Below are positions 13,049 to 13,611 of a stretch of 13,611 nucleotides of DNA, piece after piece. The DNA comes from Sphingomonadales bacterium. GTDB lineage: Bacteria > Pseudomonadota > Alphaproteobacteria > Sphingomonadales > Sphingomonadaceae. The stretch covers positions 1 to 13,611 of the forward strand of contig JAIYAA010000228.1 in the NCBI GenBank assembly GCA_027489295.1. Direction: 5' to 3'. The first letter of the stretch is position 1. The number at the start of each line of letters is the position of its first letter. The position numbers and the translations under genes were made by a program. The notes under the pieces are model-generated. The model ran no database searches. It was not told the origin of the DNA and was given only the letters and a program-made list of their open reading frames with translations.

Positions 13049-13611
13049 ATGGCGGGTGGCCTGGTCGCATTGCTGGACGATATCGCGGCGCTGGCGAAAC
13101 TGGCGGCGGCATCGCTGGATGACGTCGCCGGGGCGGCGGGCAGGGCCGGTGCCAAGGCCGCGGGGGTCGTGATCGACGATACCGCGGTGACGCCGCGCTA
13201 TGTCGTGGGGCTCACCCCCGATCGGGAACTGCCGATCATCGGCAAGATCGCATTGGGTTCGATCGCCAACAAGCTGCTGGTGATCCTGCCGCTGGCGTTG
13301 CTGCTCAGCGCGTTTGCACCCTGGGCACTGACGCCGATCCTGATGCTCGGCGGCACTTATCTGTGCTTCGAGGCGGCCGAGAAGATCCTCGAGGCGCTGA
13401 CCGGCGGCCATGGTGCGGACGAAGTGACCGCGATCACCGATCCCAAGGCGCTGGAGAAACGTCAGGTGCTGGGCGCGATCCGCACCGATCTGATCCTGTC
13501 GGCCGAAATCATGGTCATCGCGCTGGCGCAGCTGCCTGCCGACATGTCGTTCGTCACCCGCGCGGGGGCGCTGGTTCTGGTGGCGCTGGCGATCACCATC
13601 GGTGTGTACGG
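13049..13611 (+). CDS. DUF808 (YedI-like) inner-membrane protein, N-terminal 187 codons (3' truncated by the window)
   Basis: The open frame runs off the end of the window. It begins MAGGLVALLDDIAALAKLAA, the typical start of DUF808 proteins related to E. coli YedI, and continues with DDVAGAAGRAGAKAAGVVIDDTAVTPRYV. Hydrophobic segments lie at about 74-106 (LLVILPLALLL then LTPILMLGGTYLCFE) and 145-162, with another beginning at 172. Full-length relatives are about 300 residues, so roughly 60% is visible. The ATG at 13049 has a strong GAGGGGG ribosome site 6 bases upstream. The biochemical role of the family is unknown. It follows the GH3 gene by 73 bases without a clear terminator, but no functional link is evident. 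Confidence 0.88.
   Translation, partial: MAGGLVALLDDIAALAKLAAASLDDVAGAAGRAGAKAAGVVIDDTAVTPRYVVGLTPDRELPIIGKIALGSIANKLLVILPLALLLSAFAPWALTPILMLGGTYLCFEAAEKILEALTGGHGADEVTAITDPKALEKRQVLGAIRTDLILSAEIMVIALAQLPADMSFVTRAGALVLVALAITIGVY

Noticed and set aside
1..13611. CRISPR arrays, transposases, tRNA/rRNA genes, phage or toxin-antitoxin genes
   Set aside because: No regularly spaced repeats, mobile-element proteins or tRNA-like folds were seen, and nearly all sequence is explained by housekeeping-type genes.

Overview
The window looks like a piece of an alphaproteobacterial chromosome, most likely from Sphingomonas or a close relative. The grounds are uniformly GC-rich coding sequence, the near-origin order mnmE-mnmG-rsmG-parA-parB with rho nearby, the protein sequences themselves (for example the VSRET start of RsmG), and a LacI-type operator in front of a periplasmic glycosidase. 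The genus is inference; the gene identities mostly rest on clear motifs. Almost every base is accounted for, and there is no gene-free stretch above 300 bases.

Left part (1-2400): the 3' end of rho with a strong intrinsic terminator; a TerC-family membrane protein; then, on the minus strand, an ogt-type DNA methyltransferase and a dienelactone-hydrolase-family enzyme joined by an ATGA overlap. A perfect 11-bp hairpin lies between the convergent terC-like and hydrolase genes.

Centre (2397-8137): a plus-strand cluster made of a 78-aa conserved protein, mnmE, mnmG, rsmG, parA and parB. The mnmG/rsmG, rsmG/parA and parA/parB junctions are all 4-base ATGA overlaps. MnmE and MnmG together modify tRNA wobble U34, RsmG methylates 16S rRNA, and ParA/ParB segregate the chromosome. 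Four parS-type palindromes lie around parAB: in the mnmE-mnmG gap, twice inside rsmG, and once inside the photolyase-like gene downstream. A perfect DnaA box lies inside rsmG between two of them. The region therefore carries the centromere-like locus of the chromosome, largely written inside protein-coding sequence.

Right part (8200-13611): a photolyase/cryptochrome FAD-domain protein that lacks the usual N-terminal domain but has a C-terminal alpha/beta-like region (possible circular permutation); uracil phosphoribosyltransferase; a secreted GH3 glycosidase with a PA14 insert behind a LacI-type operator; and the first 187 codons of a DUF808 (YedI-like) membrane protein that runs off the end.

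The points I think most deserve a second look are the parS/DnaA-box cluster embedded in coding DNA, the apparently permuted photolyase, and MnmE with non-canonical G4 and G5 motifs. I see no mobile elements, CRISPR arrays or RNA genes.
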